Positions 34,101 through 43,263 of a stretch of DNA of 64,000 nt are shown here, one piece after another (position 1 is the first letter of the stretch; each line of letters starts with the position of its first letter). The stretch is from the NCBI RefSeq assembly GCF_042646385.1, contig NZ_JBHRTO010000001.1, forward strand, positions 1,612,001 to 1,676,000, in the 5' to 3' direction. A model generated the notes under the pieces. It saw nothing but the letters and a program-made list of their open reading frames with translations. It was not told where the DNA came from and made no database searches. The stretch comes from Cypionkella sinensis. GTDB lineage: Bacteria; Pseudomonadota; Alphaproteobacteria; Rhodobacterales; Rhodobacteraceae. Made by a program: the position numbers and the translations under genes.

Positions 34101-35771
34101 ATGGCCGACGCAGCCATCCATGGCCACGACCATGAGACGCGCGGGTTCTTCACCCGCTGGTTCATGTCAACGAACCATAAGGATATCGGGATCCTCTATC
34201 TGTTCACCTCGGGCCTCGTTGGCCTGATTTCGGTGATTTTCACGGTTTACATGCGGCTTGAGCTGATGGAGCCGGGTGTGCAGTACATGTGCATGGAGGG
34301 GATGCGCTTTGTCGCAGACGCCGCCCGTGAATGTACCCCCAACGGCCACGTCTGGAACGCGACCGTCACCGCGCACGGCATCCTGATGATGTTCTTCGTG
34401 GTGATTCCGGCGCTGTTCGGCGGTTTCGGCAACTACTTCATGCCGCTGCAGATCGGCGCGCCGGATATGGCGTTCCCGCGGATGAACAACCTGTCTTACT
34501 GGATGTATGTGGCGGGCACCTCGCTGGCCGTGGCATCGCTGTTCGCGCCGGGTGGTGAAGACCAGTTGGGCGCAGGCGTGGGCTGGGTGCTTTACCCGCC
34601 GCTGTCGACGCGTGAGAGCGGCTATTCGATGGACCTCGCGATTTTCGCAGTCCACTTGTCGGGTGCCTCGTCCATCCTCGGTGCGATCAACATGATCACC
34701 ACCTTCCTGAACATGCGCACGCCGGGCATGACCCTGCACAAAGTGCCGCTGTTCGGCTGGTCGATCTTCGTCACCGCCTGGCTGATCCTGCTGAGCTTGC
34801 CGGTTCTGGCCGGTGCGATCACCATGCTGCTGACCGACCGCAACTTCGGGACCACGTTCTTTGATCCCTCGGGCGGAGGCGACCCGATCCTGTATCAACA
34901 CATCCTGTGGTTCTTCGGCCACCCGGAAGTGTATATCATCGTGATCCCGGCCTTCGGTATCATCAGCCAGGTGATCTCGACCTTCTCGCGCAAACCGATC
35001 TTCGGTTACCTGCCGATGGTTTACGCAATGGTCGCCATCGGCGTGCTGGGCTTTGTCGTGTGGGCGCACCACATGTACACCGTCGGTATGTCGCTGAGCC
35101 AGCAAAGCTACTTCATGCTGGCCACCATGGTCATCGCGGTGCCGACCGGCATCAAGATCTTCAGTTGGATCGCCACCATGTGGGGCGGCTCGATCGAGAT
35201 GAAAACCCCGATGCTCTGGGCGTTCGGCTTCCTGTTCCTGTTCACCGTCGGTGGCGTGACCGGGATCGTTCTCAGCCAAGCCCCAGTGGACCGCGCCTAT
35301 CACGACACCTACTACGTCATCGCGCACTTCCACTACGTGATGTCGCTGGGCGCTGTGTTCGGGATCTTCGCCGGCATCTACTTCTGGTTCGGCAAGATGT
35401 CGGGCCGTCAGTACCCGGAATGGGCAGGCAAGCTGCACTTCTGGATGATGTTCATCGGTGCGAACGTCACCTTCTTCCCGCAGCACTTCCTGGGCCGTCA
35501 GGGGATGCCGCGCCGCTACATCGACTACCCCGAGGCTTATGCCTACTGGAACTACGTCTCGTCGATGGGGGCTTTCCTGTCCTTCGCCTCGTTCGTGTTC
35601 TTCATCGGTGTGGTGTTCTACAGCCTGCTGTGGGGCAAACGCGTGACCGAGAACAACTACTGGAACGAATACGCCGACACGCTGGAATGGACCCTGCCCT
35701 GCCCGCCGCCTGAGCACACGTTCGAGCAGCTGCCCAAGCAGAGCGATTGGGACCACAACCGCGGCCACTAA
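34101..35771 (+). CDS. ctaD: cytochrome c oxidase (aa3-type) subunit I
   Basis: Subunit I of complex IV carries heme a and the heme a3-CuB centre that reduces oxygen to water and pumps protons across the inner membrane. The 556-residue protein has twelve membrane helices. It shows TAHGILMMFF (heme a ligand), WFFGHPEVYI (CuB His and the cross-linked Tyr, near residue 275), WAHHMYT (CuB HH) and YHDTYYVIAHFHYVMSLG (heme a3 and heme a ligands). I chose ATG 34101 (MADAAIHGHDHETRG) behind CGGGAG. No other cta subunit genes are adjacent. A terminator follows its stop and an FNR box lies upstream. Confidence 0.97.
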   Translation: MADAAIHGHDHETRGFFTRWFMSTNHKDIGILYLFTSGLVGLISVIFTVYMRLELMEPGVQYMCMEGMRFVADAARECTPNGHVWNATVTAHGILMMFFVVIPALFGGFGNYFMPLQIGAPDMAFPRMNNLSYWMYVAGTSLAVASLFAPGGEDQLGAGVGWVLYPPLSTRESGYSMDLAIFAVHLSGASSILGAINMITTFLNMRTPGMTLHKVPLFGWSIFVTAWLILLSLPVLAGAITMLLTDRNFGTTFFDPSGGGDPILYQHILWFFGHPEVYIIVIPAFGIISQVISTFSRKPIFGYLPMVYAMVAIGVLGFVVWAHHMYTVGMSLSQQSYFMLATMVIAVPTGIKIFSWIATMWGGSIEMKTPMLWAFGFLFLFTVGGVTGIVLSQAPVDRAYHDTYYVIAHFHYVMSLGAVFGIFAGIYFWFGKMSGRQYPEWAGKLHFWMMFIGANVTFFPQHFLGRQGMPRRYIDYPEAYAYWNYVSSMGAFLSFASFVFFIGVVFYSLLWGKRVTENNYWNEYADTLEWTLPCPPPEHTFEQLPKQSDWDHNRGH

Positions 35772-35792
35772 GCCACGGATGGAAATGAAAGA

Positions 35793-35822
35793 AGCCCCGC
35801 AGCGATGCGGGGCTTTTTGTTT
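35793..35822 (+). terminator. rho-independent terminator of ctaD
   Basis: A 9-bp stem AGCCCCGCA/TGCGGGGCT with loop GCGA is followed by TTTTGTTTTT, 21 bases after the ctaD stop. Confidence 0.95.
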
Positions 35823-35905
35823 TTGCGGTGACGATTTCTCACTGGATTTGGCAGGGCAACACCCTACATTCGCCCATGCTTTCCTACCCTGTTCTGGTTG
35901 TTCCC

Positions 35906-36394
35906 ATGCCCTACGAATGGCTCCCCCCCTCTGGCGATGACACCCAACGCCTGCACCTTTGGCCCTACCGCTCACTCCCCCGGCGCGGCATGGTGTGGTT
36001 CATCGGCGGCACCGCTGCGCTGATCGCCCTGCCCTTGCTGGTGTTGATCGGCTCGCCGGTGTTGTGGGGCCTGCTGCCATTTCTGATCGCCGCCATCGCG
36101 GGTATCTGGTGGGCGCTGAACCGCAGCTACAAGGATGGCGAAATCCTGGAAGACCTGGCCCTAACGGAAACCCAGATCACCCTCACCCGCCACGGCCCCC
36201 GCGGCAAGGTGCAAACCTGGAAAGCCAACCCGCATTGGGTCCGCGTCAACCTGCACAAGACCAAAGGCCCGGTGCCCGACTATCTGACCCTGACCGGCAA
36301 CAGCCGCGAGGTAGAGCTGGGCGCCTTCCTGCCGCCCGAAGACCGCGTCGCACTCGACATTGATCTGCGAAAGCGCCTTGCAGCCCTGCGCTAA
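35906..36394 (+). CDS. DUF2244 domain-containing membrane protein
   Basis: The 162-residue protein has the DUF2244 pattern: an N-terminal polar strand region (LHLWPYRSLPRRGMVWFIGG), two close membrane helices (about 30-50 and 55-75), and a C-terminal beta domain with VKVHL-like segments (HWVRVNLHKTKGPVPDYLTL). DUF2244 genes often sit near cytochrome oxidase genes in alphaproteobacteria, and this one follows ctaD. The function is unknown. I prefer ATG 35906 (MPYEWLPPSG), which fits family N-termini; in-frame starts at 35828 (GTG) and 35876 exist, and none has a strong ribosome binding site. Confidence 0.82.
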   Translation: MPYEWLPPSGDDTQRLHLWPYRSLPRRGMVWFIGGTAALIALPLLVLIGSPVLWGLLPFLIAAIAGIWWALNRSYKDGEILEDLALTETQITLTRHGPRGKVQTWKANPHWVRVNLHKTKGPVPDYLTLTGNSREVELGAFLPPEDRVALDIDLRKRLAALR

Positions 36395-36433
36395 GCGCCG
36401 CAATCTTGGGCCTTGCCAACCAAGGGGCCAGCC

Positions 36434-36814
36434 ATGATCTACCGCTACACCATTCTCTATGTCGCCTCGGTGCCCGATACGCTGAACTTCTACCAAGCCG
36501 CCTTCGGCTTTGAGATCGGCTTTCTGCACGAAGGCGGCGACTATGGCGAATTGCTGACCGGCAGCACCAAGCTTGCGTTTTCCTCGCATGCCCTGATGGC
36601 CACCATTGGCAAAGAGGTCGCCACCACGCCCCCCGCCAAACCATCCTATGAACTGGCGTTCGAGACCGATGATGTCGCCGCCGCCCTTGCCCGCGCCGTT
36701 GCGGCCGGGGCAGAACCGGTCAAGCCGATCACCGAAATGCCGTGGGGGCAGACGCTCGCCTATGTGCGCGCGCCGGAAGGCACGCTGATCGAGATTTGCA
36801 CCCCCGTCGGCTGA
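36434..36814 (+). CDS. VOC (glyoxalase/bleomycin resistance) family protein
   Basis: The 126-residue protein opens IYRYTILYVASVPDTLNFYQAAFGFE, the standard beta-alpha start of one vicinal-oxygen-chelate module. It has ELAFETDDVAAALARAVAAG in the second half and ends YVRAPEGTLIEICTPVG with the metal-ligand Glu in the final strand. ATG 36434 follows AAGGGG. VOC proteins include lyases, dioxygenases and antibiotic-binding proteins; nothing here tells which. Confidence 0.88.
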   Translation: MIYRYTILYVASVPDTLNFYQAAFGFEIGFLHEGGDYGELLTGSTKLAFSSHALMATIGKEVATTPPAKPSYELAFETDDVAAALARAVAAGAEPVKPITEMPWGQTLAYVRAPEGTLIEICTPVG

Positions 36815-37224
36815 TCCCCTGCCCGCCCCCAGCACCGCATCAAAGGCCGCGCAAGAATCATTGCGCGGTCAAACCGAGCGGCTAGCATAAGACGTTATTA
36901 CGACTGACCTTACCCGATTTGATTTTTCACAGGCTGATTGTCGTGCCAAACCCAAGGCGCACCGCATCCCATAAGAACGGAGTTTTCTGATACGCAAACC
37001 GACCCAATCTTGTTTTCAGAATGCAGCGAAACAGGGTTAATGCGCTGAAACCACAACATATTGTGCAAAACGGCGTAGAAACGCCCTTTCAACACAAGTC
37101 CATCCCAGCTGGGAAAGAATTTTCAGACCTCACGCACGCCCCGACATTCCGTCATCACCGCACCCGAAGCCACATTTCTCGTCCTCAAATTCAACCGCGT
37201 TTTTAGCACCAGCAAGGATTTCCC
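36815..37224. other. intergenic region, lower GC than flanks
   Basis: No convincing gene lies in these 410 bases. An 8-bp hairpin at 36847-36868 (CCGCGCAA/TTGCGCGG) may end the VOC transcript but has no T-run. The stretch ~36890-37140 is clearly AT-richer than its surroundings. TCCCAGCTGGGA at 37103-37114 is a perfect 12-base palindrome that could be an operator for the metalloprotease gene. Nothing else is recognised. Confidence 0.45.
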
Positions 37225-38046
37225 ATGGCACAGCCTCCCCGTCGTTTCCAACCCGCCCCCGGCATCACCGTTGATCTGGCAGGCTCCACCCTCAGCATCG
37301 TCGGCCGTGCCGAGGTTTGGGGGCCCGAAGCCAACGTGCAACGCGCCACGCAAATTCAGAACACCATCAACAACGCCTGGACCCTGCGCATTGGTGCGGT
37401 GGATTTCTCCTGCAACATCGTCGTCACCCACCGCGCCTCGGGCGATCCCGGTCGGGTGTTGCAGATCGAGATTTTGAACATGCCAGCACCGTCGAACGTG
37501 AAGATGGGTGATTCCGCCCGCCCGATGCAGTTGAACAACCGCGAGGCCGGTGCCTACACTTGGACCGCCGCCCATGAATTCGGCCATGTGCTTGGCCTGA
37601 ACGACCGCTACGCCGAAACCGCCGAAAGTCGCGCCGCTGGCCAGAACGGCGGCCAGCGCTCGACCCCGGCGCATCCGGGCTATGAAACCAACCTGATGGG
37701 CGCAGTTGGCGGCACGCTCAGCCTGCAAAACGCGCTCGATCTTGCCAACGAAACCCAGCCGTCCGAATGGGGCATGGACGACGATGACGAGGTGCGCGCT
37801 TGGGTCAGCAACCACAACGCGTTGCAGATACAGGCCCTGAACGATGCCGTCCGCCTGCGCGGGCTGGAAATCCTGATGAACGGCTGGGTCAGCGACGACG
37901 ATCTGCGCGCGATGGAGGGCTTGATGGGCGGTGTAAGCAACCCGATTGAGGCCCGAAATATCCGCGCCCGCATCGACCCCGTGCGGCTCAGCAACCTCGG
38001 CCAACGCACCCGCCTGCGGATCGCGATGGACAGGATGCCGCGTTAG
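37225..38046 (+). CDS. metzincin-like zinc metalloprotease, no signal peptide
   Basis: The 273-residue protein carries AAHEFGHVLGLNDRYAE at residues 115-131. This is HExxHxxGxxD, with His117, Glu118, His121 and an Asp127 in the place of the third His, followed by a methionine (NLMGA, Met158) that fits a Met-turn. That is the metzincin plan with an Asp ligand, as in snapalysin-type enzymes. There is no signal peptide or membrane segment, unusual for a metzincin, so it is either cytosolic or exported by a special machine. The C-terminal ~90 residues (helical, charged) are not recognised. AAGGA precedes ATG 37225. Its stop overlaps the convergent yqeY stop. Confidence 0.7.
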   Translation: MAQPPRRFQPAPGITVDLAGSTLSIVGRAEVWGPEANVQRATQIQNTINNAWTLRIGAVDFSCNIVVTHRASGDPGRVLQIEILNMPAPSNVKMGDSARPMQLNNREAGAYTWTAAHEFGHVLGLNDRYAETAESRAAGQNGGQRSTPAHPGYETNLMGAVGGTLSLQNALDLANETQPSEWGMDDDDEVRAWVSNHNALQIQALNDAVRLRGLEILMNGWVSDDDLRAMEGLMGGVSNPIEARNIRARIDPVRLSNLGQRTRLRIAMDRMPR

Positions 38047-38495
38047 CCCAGCTTCTGCTTGATCAGCGCGCCAACAGCCCCGAAATCCATCATGCCGGTG
38101 TATTTGGCTTTCAAGACAGCCATGACGCGGCCCATATCCTTGATGCTGGTGGCCCCCGCTTCGGCCACCGCCGCGGCAATGGCTGCGTCCAGCTCGGCCC
38201 CCGTCACCTGCTGCGGCAGGAATTCGTTGATCACCGCGATTTCGGCCAATTCCTTGGCCTCCAGCTCGGGGCGCGCGCCCGCGGCATAGGCTTTGGCGGA
38301 TTCCTGACGTTGCTTTACCATCTTGCCCAGCAGCGCCAGAATGTCGTTCTCGCCGACCTCGCCACCCTCACCGCGGGCTGCGATCTCACGATCCTTGATG
38401 GCAGAAGAGATCATCCGCAGCGTCGACAGCCGATCAGCCTGCTTGGCCTTCATCGCCTCTTTCACCGCCGCCTGCACCCGCTCGCGCAACTCCAT
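38043..38495 (-). CDS. yqeY: GatB/YqeY domain-containing protein
   Basis: The 150-residue protein opens MELRERVQAAVKEAMKAKQ, followed by LSTLRMISSAIKDREIA and, at the C-terminus, DMGRVMAVLKAKYTGMMDFG, all family hallmarks. YqeY resembles the tail domain of the GatB amidotransferase and may bind tRNA; its exact role is unknown. I chose ATG 38495; the frame is open far upstream but there runs opposite carA. It is divergent from carA. Confidence 0.93.
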   Translation of the reverse strand: MELRERVQAAVKEAMKAKQADRLSTLRMISSAIKDREIAARGEGGEVGENDILALLGKMVKQRQESAKAYAAGARPELEAKELAEIAVINEFLPQQVTGAELDAAIAAAVAEAGATSIKDMGRVMAVLKAKYTGMMDFGAVGALIKQKLG

Positions 38496-38609
38496 CTTCC
38501 GCACTCCTTTGAACTCTGCGCGACCATACACGCCCACCGCATTTGGCGCAACTCTGCCCTGAATGCGCAAACCGTTGATTTCCCGCCGAATTCCTTTTGC
38601 GCCAAACCC

Positions 38610-38638
38610 TTGACCCTGACCGCCCCTGCAACTAGTGT
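38610..38638 (+). promoter_or_regulatory. carA: predicted promoter of carA
   Basis: TTGACC (38610-38615) is followed after 17 bases by TAGTGT (38633-38638), about 30 bases before the carA start. Confidence 0.55.
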
Positions 38639-38669
38639 CCGCCAGATTTTGCCGCTGGGAGCCGCCGCC

Positions 38670-39830
38670 ATGTCCACCTCCTCCGAATCTCGTCCCACCG
38701 CCTGTATCGCGCTTTCTGATGGCTCGGTATTCTACGGCCACGGCTTTGGCGCGGTGGGTGAGACGGTGGCGGAACTGGTGTTCAACACCGCGATGACCGG
38801 CTATCAGGAAATCATGACCGATCCGTCCTATGCAGGCCAGGTCGTGACCTTCACCTTCCCGCATATCGGCAATACCGGCGTGAACGTGGAAGATGACGAG
38901 ACGGCGACCCCGGTTGCAGCAGGCATGGTGGTAAAATGGGACCCGACCGAGCCTTCCAACTGGCGGGCAACCTCCGATCTTCAGGCATGGCTGGCACAAA
39001 AGGGCCGCATCGGCATTGGTGGCATCGACACCCGCCGCCTGACCCGCGCCATCCGCCAGCAAGGCGCGCCGCATGTCGCTTTGGCCCATGATCCCGAGGG
39101 TAAGTTCGACGTTGGCGCACTGGTCGCGAAAGCCCGCGGCTGGAAGGGGCTTGTCGGCCTTGATCTGGCGAAAGACGTGTCTTGTGCGCAATCCTACCGT
39201 TGGGACGAACAGCTTTGGGCCTGGCCGGAAGGCTACACCAAGCGCGAAGGCGCTGGCCTGCGGGTTGTGGCCATTGACTATGGCGCCAAGCGCAACATCC
39301 TGCGCTGCCTCGCCTCGGCGGGTTGTGATGTGACCGTTCTGCCCGCAACCGCCACGGCCGAGGATGTGCTGGCGCTGAACCCCGAGGGCGTGTTCCTGTC
39401 GAACGGCCCCGGCGACCCGGCGGCGACGGGCAAATATGCCGTGCCGATGATTCAGGGCGTGCTGGCCAAAGACCTGCCGCTGTTCGGGATCTGCCTCGGC
39501 CATCAGATGCTTGCATTGGCCTTGGGCGCAACCACCGTCAAAATGAACCACGGCCACCATGGTGCCAACCATCCGGTGAAAGACGTGACCACTGGCAAGG
39601 TCGAGATCACCTCGATGAACCACGGCTTTACGGTAGACAGCCAGACGCTGCCGAAGGGTGTTTCGGAAACCCATGTGTCGCTGTTTGATGGCTCGAACTG
39701 CGGGATCGCGGTGGATGGCAAGCCGATCTTCTCGGTGCAGTATCACCCCGAGGCTTCGCCCGGCCCGCAAGACAGCTACTATCTGTTCGAGCGTTTTGCC
39801 GAAGCCATCCGCGCCCGCCGCGCCGCCTGA
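38670..39830 (+). CDS. carA: carbamoyl-phosphate synthase small subunit
   Basis: CarA is the glutaminase subunit that supplies ammonia to CarB for carbamoyl phosphate (arginine and pyrimidines). The 386-residue protein has the CPSase small-chain N-domain with FNTAMTGYQEIMTDPSYAGQ near residue 32, and a class I amidotransferase domain with LFGICLGHQMLALALG (nucleophile Cys near residue 273) and QYHPEASPGP (catalytic His and Glu, near residue 357). ATG 38670 follows GGGAG. carB is not in the window. Confidence 0.96.
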   Translation: MSTSSESRPTACIALSDGSVFYGHGFGAVGETVAELVFNTAMTGYQEIMTDPSYAGQVVTFTFPHIGNTGVNVEDDETATPVAAGMVVKWDPTEPSNWRATSDLQAWLAQKGRIGIGGIDTRRLTRAIRQQGAPHVALAHDPEGKFDVGALVAKARGWKGLVGLDLAKDVSCAQSYRWDEQLWAWPEGYTKREGAGLRVVAIDYGAKRNILRCLASAGCDVTVLPATATAEDVLALNPEGVFLSNGPGDPAATGKYAVPMIQGVLAKDLPLFGICLGHQMLALALGATTVKMNHGHHGANHPVKDVTTGKVEITSMNHGFTVDSQTLPKGVSETHVSLFDGSNCGIAVDGKPIFSVQYHPEASPGPQDSYYLFERFAEAIRARRAA

Positions 39831-39903
39831 AATCGACCCATTCAGGTTTTTGTTAATCAGGCCTTAACTCCTTCGGCGCAATCTTTGCGGGTTGCCCGGA
39901 GAG

Positions 39904-41778
39904 ATGATGTCTGTCAGCCCGCTGCGCCCGATTGAACGCTTTTTGCCCGGTGTGGTTGCGCCGCGTCTCGTTGCGTCGAAACCCACGCTGCAAACGCTGT
40001 CAGCAAAGCTGATGCAAGACGGCGTGGTTAAACCGCACGCGATGCTGCAAGCGATCGCGCAGCAGACGGATCGGCGTCGGCATCTGGTGGATCTGCTGCT
40101 GGCGCGCGGCGCATCCTCGGCAGAAATGCTGTATGATGCGATTGGCCGACATTGGGGGGTTGGGCATGTGGACCTGTCAGCGGCGCCACCCGATCCGCGG
40201 CTGACAGCTGCGGTTAATCCCGCTTCAGCCTTGCAAGACGGTTTGCTGCCCTGGCGCAAAGTTGGGCAGGCCACGGTGATTGTCACCGCCTACCCCGATC
40301 TGTTCCAACGCCATAGAAGCAGATTGCAAGATCAGTTTGGCCCCGTCGCAATGGCTGTGGCCCCGCTTGCCCATATCGAAAAAGCGCTGCTCGCCACGCA
40401 TGGGGCCAGCCTCGCCCATGCCTCTGAAACCCGTGTGCCTGCCTCGGAAAGCTGCCGCGCCTATCATAGCACAACGCTGCAGCGCCCCGCACTGATGCTG
40501 GCTGCCATTTTGCTGGTTCTGGCCATACTGCAGCCGATGCTGACATTGACGGCGGTGTTCGGTATCGCCCTGCTGGCAATGTTTTCCCACAACATCATGA
40601 AGTTGATTGCGCTGATCCTGATGGCCCGATCCGGGCCAGAGCCGCAGATACCGCCCGTAATCGCCCAACTTCCGGTGGTGTCGGTGATGGTGGCGCTTTA
40701 CCGTGAAAGCAACATCGCCGCCAAACTCACTGCACGGTTGGATCAGTTGGACTACCCCCGTGCACTGCTAGACATCCTGCTGGTGGTCGAAGAAGAAGAT
40801 CAGATGACCCGCAGCGCGCTGACAACCGCCAATTTGCCGGGGTGGATGCGCGTGGTCGTCGTGCCGGACGGCACCGTCAAGACCAAGCCGCGCGCCCTGA
40901 ATTATGCGCTCGATCACTGCCGCGGCTCGATTGTGGGCATCTATGATGCCGAGGACGCGCCCGAGCCCGATCAGATTCGCAAAATCGTCGCCCGCTTTCA
41001 TCAGCGCGGCCCTGAGGTGGTATGCCTGCAGGGCCAGTTGGATTATTATAACCCGCGCAGCAACTGGTTGGCGCGTTGCTTTACCATAGAATACGCCTCG
41101 TGGTTCCGCATGTTCCTGCCGGGGATTGAACGTATGGGGATGGCAATTCCGCTGGGTGGCACCACGTTGTTCTTTCGTCGCAAGGCTTTGGAAGAACTTG
41201 GCGGCTGGGACGCGCAGAATGTCACCGAAGATGCCGATCTAGGCTTGCGCTTGTTCCGTCACGGGTATCGAACAGAGTTGATCGACACCACCACGTTTGA
41301 AGAGGCAAACTGCCGCTCGTTCCCTTGGGTCAAGCAACGGTCGCGCTGGATCAAGGGCTATATGATGACCTGGATCACCCATATGCGACAGCCGCGCCTG
41401 TTGTGGCGCCAGCTTGGCGCGCGCTGCTTCATCGGCTTTCAGGTGCAGTTTCTGGGCTCGATACTGCAATCGCTGCTGGCACCCTTGATCTGGTCGTTGT
41501 GGCTGATTCCGTTTGGCTTCTGGCACCCTTTGCCTGAAGCAATTGGGGATGCTGCGTTCAACCTGCTGTATGTTTTGATGACAGCAACGGCGGTATTGTC
41601 GATCATTTTCGACATTGCCGGGATGCGCCGCACCAAACATCGGCTCAACCCGCTTTGGGCATTGACGCTGACATTGTATCACCCGCTGGCCACCCTCGCG
41701 GCTTACAAGGCGCTATGGGAATTGATGACGAAGCCCTTCTATTGGGACAAGACAAGCCACGGTCATTTCGACCTTTGA
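39904..41778 (+). CDS. membrane glycosyltransferase (GT2) with GspE/MshEN-like N-terminal domain
   Basis: The 624-residue protein has three parts. Residues ~28-165 resemble the type II secretion GspE N-terminal (MshEN) domain, with HLVDLLLARGASSAEMLYDA and GVGHVDL. Two membrane helices follow (about 196-215 and 218-240). A family-2 glycosyltransferase domain then has YDAED (348-351), TEDAD (441-445) and QRSRW (478-482), the D,D,D,QxxRW set of processive synthases. Membrane helices close the protein. It probably polymerises or exports a polysaccharide at the inner membrane. No partner genes are adjacent. GGAGAG precedes the start. Confidence 0.85.
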   Translation: MMSVSPLRPIERFLPGVVAPRLVASKPTLQTLSAKLMQDGVVKPHAMLQAIAQQTDRRRHLVDLLLARGASSAEMLYDAIGRHWGVGHVDLSAAPPDPRLTAAVNPASALQDGLLPWRKVGQATVIVTAYPDLFQRHRSRLQDQFGPVAMAVAPLAHIEKALLATHGASLAHASETRVPASESCRAYHSTTLQRPALMLAAILLVLAILQPMLTLTAVFGIALLAMFSHNIMKLIALILMARSGPEPQIPPVIAQLPVVSVMVALYRESNIAAKLTARLDQLDYPRALLDILLVVEEEDQMTRSALTTANLPGWMRVVVVPDGTVKTKPRALNYALDHCRGSIVGIYDAEDAPEPDQIRKIVARFHQRGPEVVCLQGQLDYYNPRSNWLARCFTIEYASWFRMFLPGIERMGMAIPLGGTTLFFRRKALEELGGWDAQNVTEDADLGLRLFRHGYRTELIDTTTFEEANCRSFPWVKQRSRWIKGYMMTWITHMRQPRLLWRQLGARCFIGFQVQFLGSILQSLLAPLIWSLWLIPFGFWHPLPEAIGDAAFNLLYVLMTATAVLSIIFDIAGMRRTKHRLNPLWALTLTLYHPLATLAAYKALWELMTKPFYWDKTSHGHFDL

Positions 41779-41788
41779 TGTCTGGGAC

Positions 41789-42424
41789 TTAGCGCGTCTT
41801 CAACTCGCCCGCATCGACGCGCAACCGGGTCTCGAACGCCTTCGAGATATGCGACTTCAGCGCCAGATAGGCAGCCTCGCCATCATGTGCCTCAATCGCG
41901 CGCACGATCTGATCATGCTCGGCCAGCGCCACTTCATCGCGCCCTGCAGCGGCAAATGTCGTCGTCGCCATCAACGCCATAGAGCGATGCACCAGATCAA
42001 GCTGCTGGACCAGAAAGCGATTGTGGCTGGCCAAGTGAATCAGGCGATGAAACCGCTTGTTGGCGCGGCTCAGCGCGCGGGGATCGCCGCCCAACAGCGC
42101 GCGATCATCCTCGACCATCCCGCGCAATACGCGAATTTCCTCATCCGACGCATGCCGCGCCGCCAGACGTGCCGCCAGACCCTCCAACTCGGTTCGGACG
42201 GTATAAAGCTCGGCCAATTGATTGTGATCCAACGAGGCGACGATCAGACTGCGGCCGTCCCGCGTCAACATGCCTTGGGTTTCAAGCCGTTGCAGCGCTT
42301 CGCGCACGGGGGTGCGAGAAACGCCAAGACGCTCGGCCAGTTCGGATTCGACCAAGCGATCACCCGGTTTGTGATTACCGGCCTCAATCGATTCCAGAAT
42401 TAATGTATAAGCGTCCTTCTGCAC
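41789..42424 (-). CDS. GntR family transcriptional regulator (FadR/FCD type)
   Basis: The 211-residue protein has an N-terminal winged helix with the GntR signature PGDRLVESELAERLGVSRTPVREALQRLE (about residues 20-48), then an FCD effector domain (about 75-200) with His/Asp ligand candidates in FHRLIHLASHN and EHDQIVRAIEAHD. FCD regulators bind small carboxylates or similar ligands and a metal. It is divergent from the HAD phosphatase gene and may control it or itself; no operator is clear. Confidence 0.92.
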   Translation of the reverse strand: MQKDAYTLILESIEAGNHKPGDRLVESELAERLGVSRTPVREALQRLETQGMLTRDGRSLIVASLDHNQLAELYTVRTELEGLAARLAARHASDEEIRVLRGMVEDDRALLGGDPRALSRANKRFHRLIHLASHNRFLVQQLDLVHRSMALMATTTFAAAGRDEVALAEHDQIVRAIEAHDGEAAYLALKSHISKAFETRLRVDAGELKTR

Positions 42425-42516
42425 GGCCCAAGCTCCTTGATGTCGTGCGACACTAAACGTCGGCGCGGCAGGATCAAGCGATTGCTGTGGGCGATGTGAC
42501 AGGTTATCTCTGCGAT

Positions 42517-43161
42517 ATGGTAAAACAACAGTTCGAACACGTCACATCCTGGGTCTTTGATCTGGATAACACGCTTTATCCGCCGCAATTCCGGCTTTTC
42601 GATCAAATCGAAGTGCGGATGACCGCCTGGGTGATGAACAAATTGGGCGTCGGCAAAACCGAGGCCGACCGTCTGCGCCAACACTATTGGGACCGTTATG
42701 GCACCACTTTGGCCGGGTTGATGCGCGAGCATGACATAGACCCGGCTCCGTATCTGGAGGATGTGCATGACATTGATTTCACTGTGCTTCCCACCGATGC
42801 CGAACTGGCGGCCCGCATCCGCGCCCTACCCGGCCGCCGCATCGTCTACACCAATGCCTGCGCGCCTTACGCACATCGCGTGCTTGAGGCCCGCGGCCTG
42901 ATCGGGTTGTTTGACGCGGTTTATGGGGTTGAACATGCGGGCTTCCGCCCCAAACCCGAACAGGCCGCGTTTGAATCGATTTTTGCGCAAGACAACATCA
43001 ACCCGAAAACCGCGGCGATGTTCGAAGACGATCCGCGCAACCTGATGGCACCGCACGCCATGGGGATGAAAACGGTGCATGTGGCCCCCAAGACTTTGAA
43101 GGCCCGCCATATTCAGCACCACACGGATGATCTGGCTGCATTTCTGGCGCAATTGTCTTAA
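42517..43161 (+). CDS. HAD superfamily pyrimidine 5'-nucleotidase-like phosphatase
   Basis: The 214-residue HAD hydrolase has motif I WVFDLDNTLYPP (nucleophile and acid Asp, near residues 12-14), motif II YTNACAPYAHRV near residue 117, motif III FRPKPEQAAFE and motif IV FEDDPRNL near residue 172. The match is to the pyrimidine 5'-nucleotidase / Sdt1-like group, which dephosphorylates nucleoside monophosphates. ATG 42517 gives MVKQQFEHVTSW; a GTG at 42487 is also possible. Confidence 0.88.
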   Translation: MVKQQFEHVTSWVFDLDNTLYPPQFRLFDQIEVRMTAWVMNKLGVGKTEADRLRQHYWDRYGTTLAGLMREHDIDPAPYLEDVHDIDFTVLPTDAELAARIRALPGRRIVYTNACAPYAHRVLEARGLIGLFDAVYGVEHAGFRPKPEQAAFESIFAQDNINPKTAAMFEDDPRNLMAPHAMGMKTVHVAPKTLKARHIQHHTDDLAAFLAQLS

Positions 43162-43263
43162 GGGTTTCTCGCGTCAATCGGCCCGGCAAATGCTGCGACA
43201 TTGCACCGCGTCGCAGGGATACGCGCAAAGGCATATCTGTGACTCACAAAGCAAGAGGTTCAG

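Noticed and set aside
34167..35975. A 602-codon minus-strand open frame
   Set aside because: It is the antisense of ctaD, with His/Arg/Gln-rich composition and no recognisable domain.
36910..37095. A 61-codon minus-strand frame
   Set aside because: No ribosome binding site, no recognisable domain, and it lies in an AT-rich likely promoter region.
38495..39770. A long minus-strand extension of yqeY (to 575 codons)
   Set aside because: The part beyond 38495 is antisense to carA; only the last 150 codons match YqeY.
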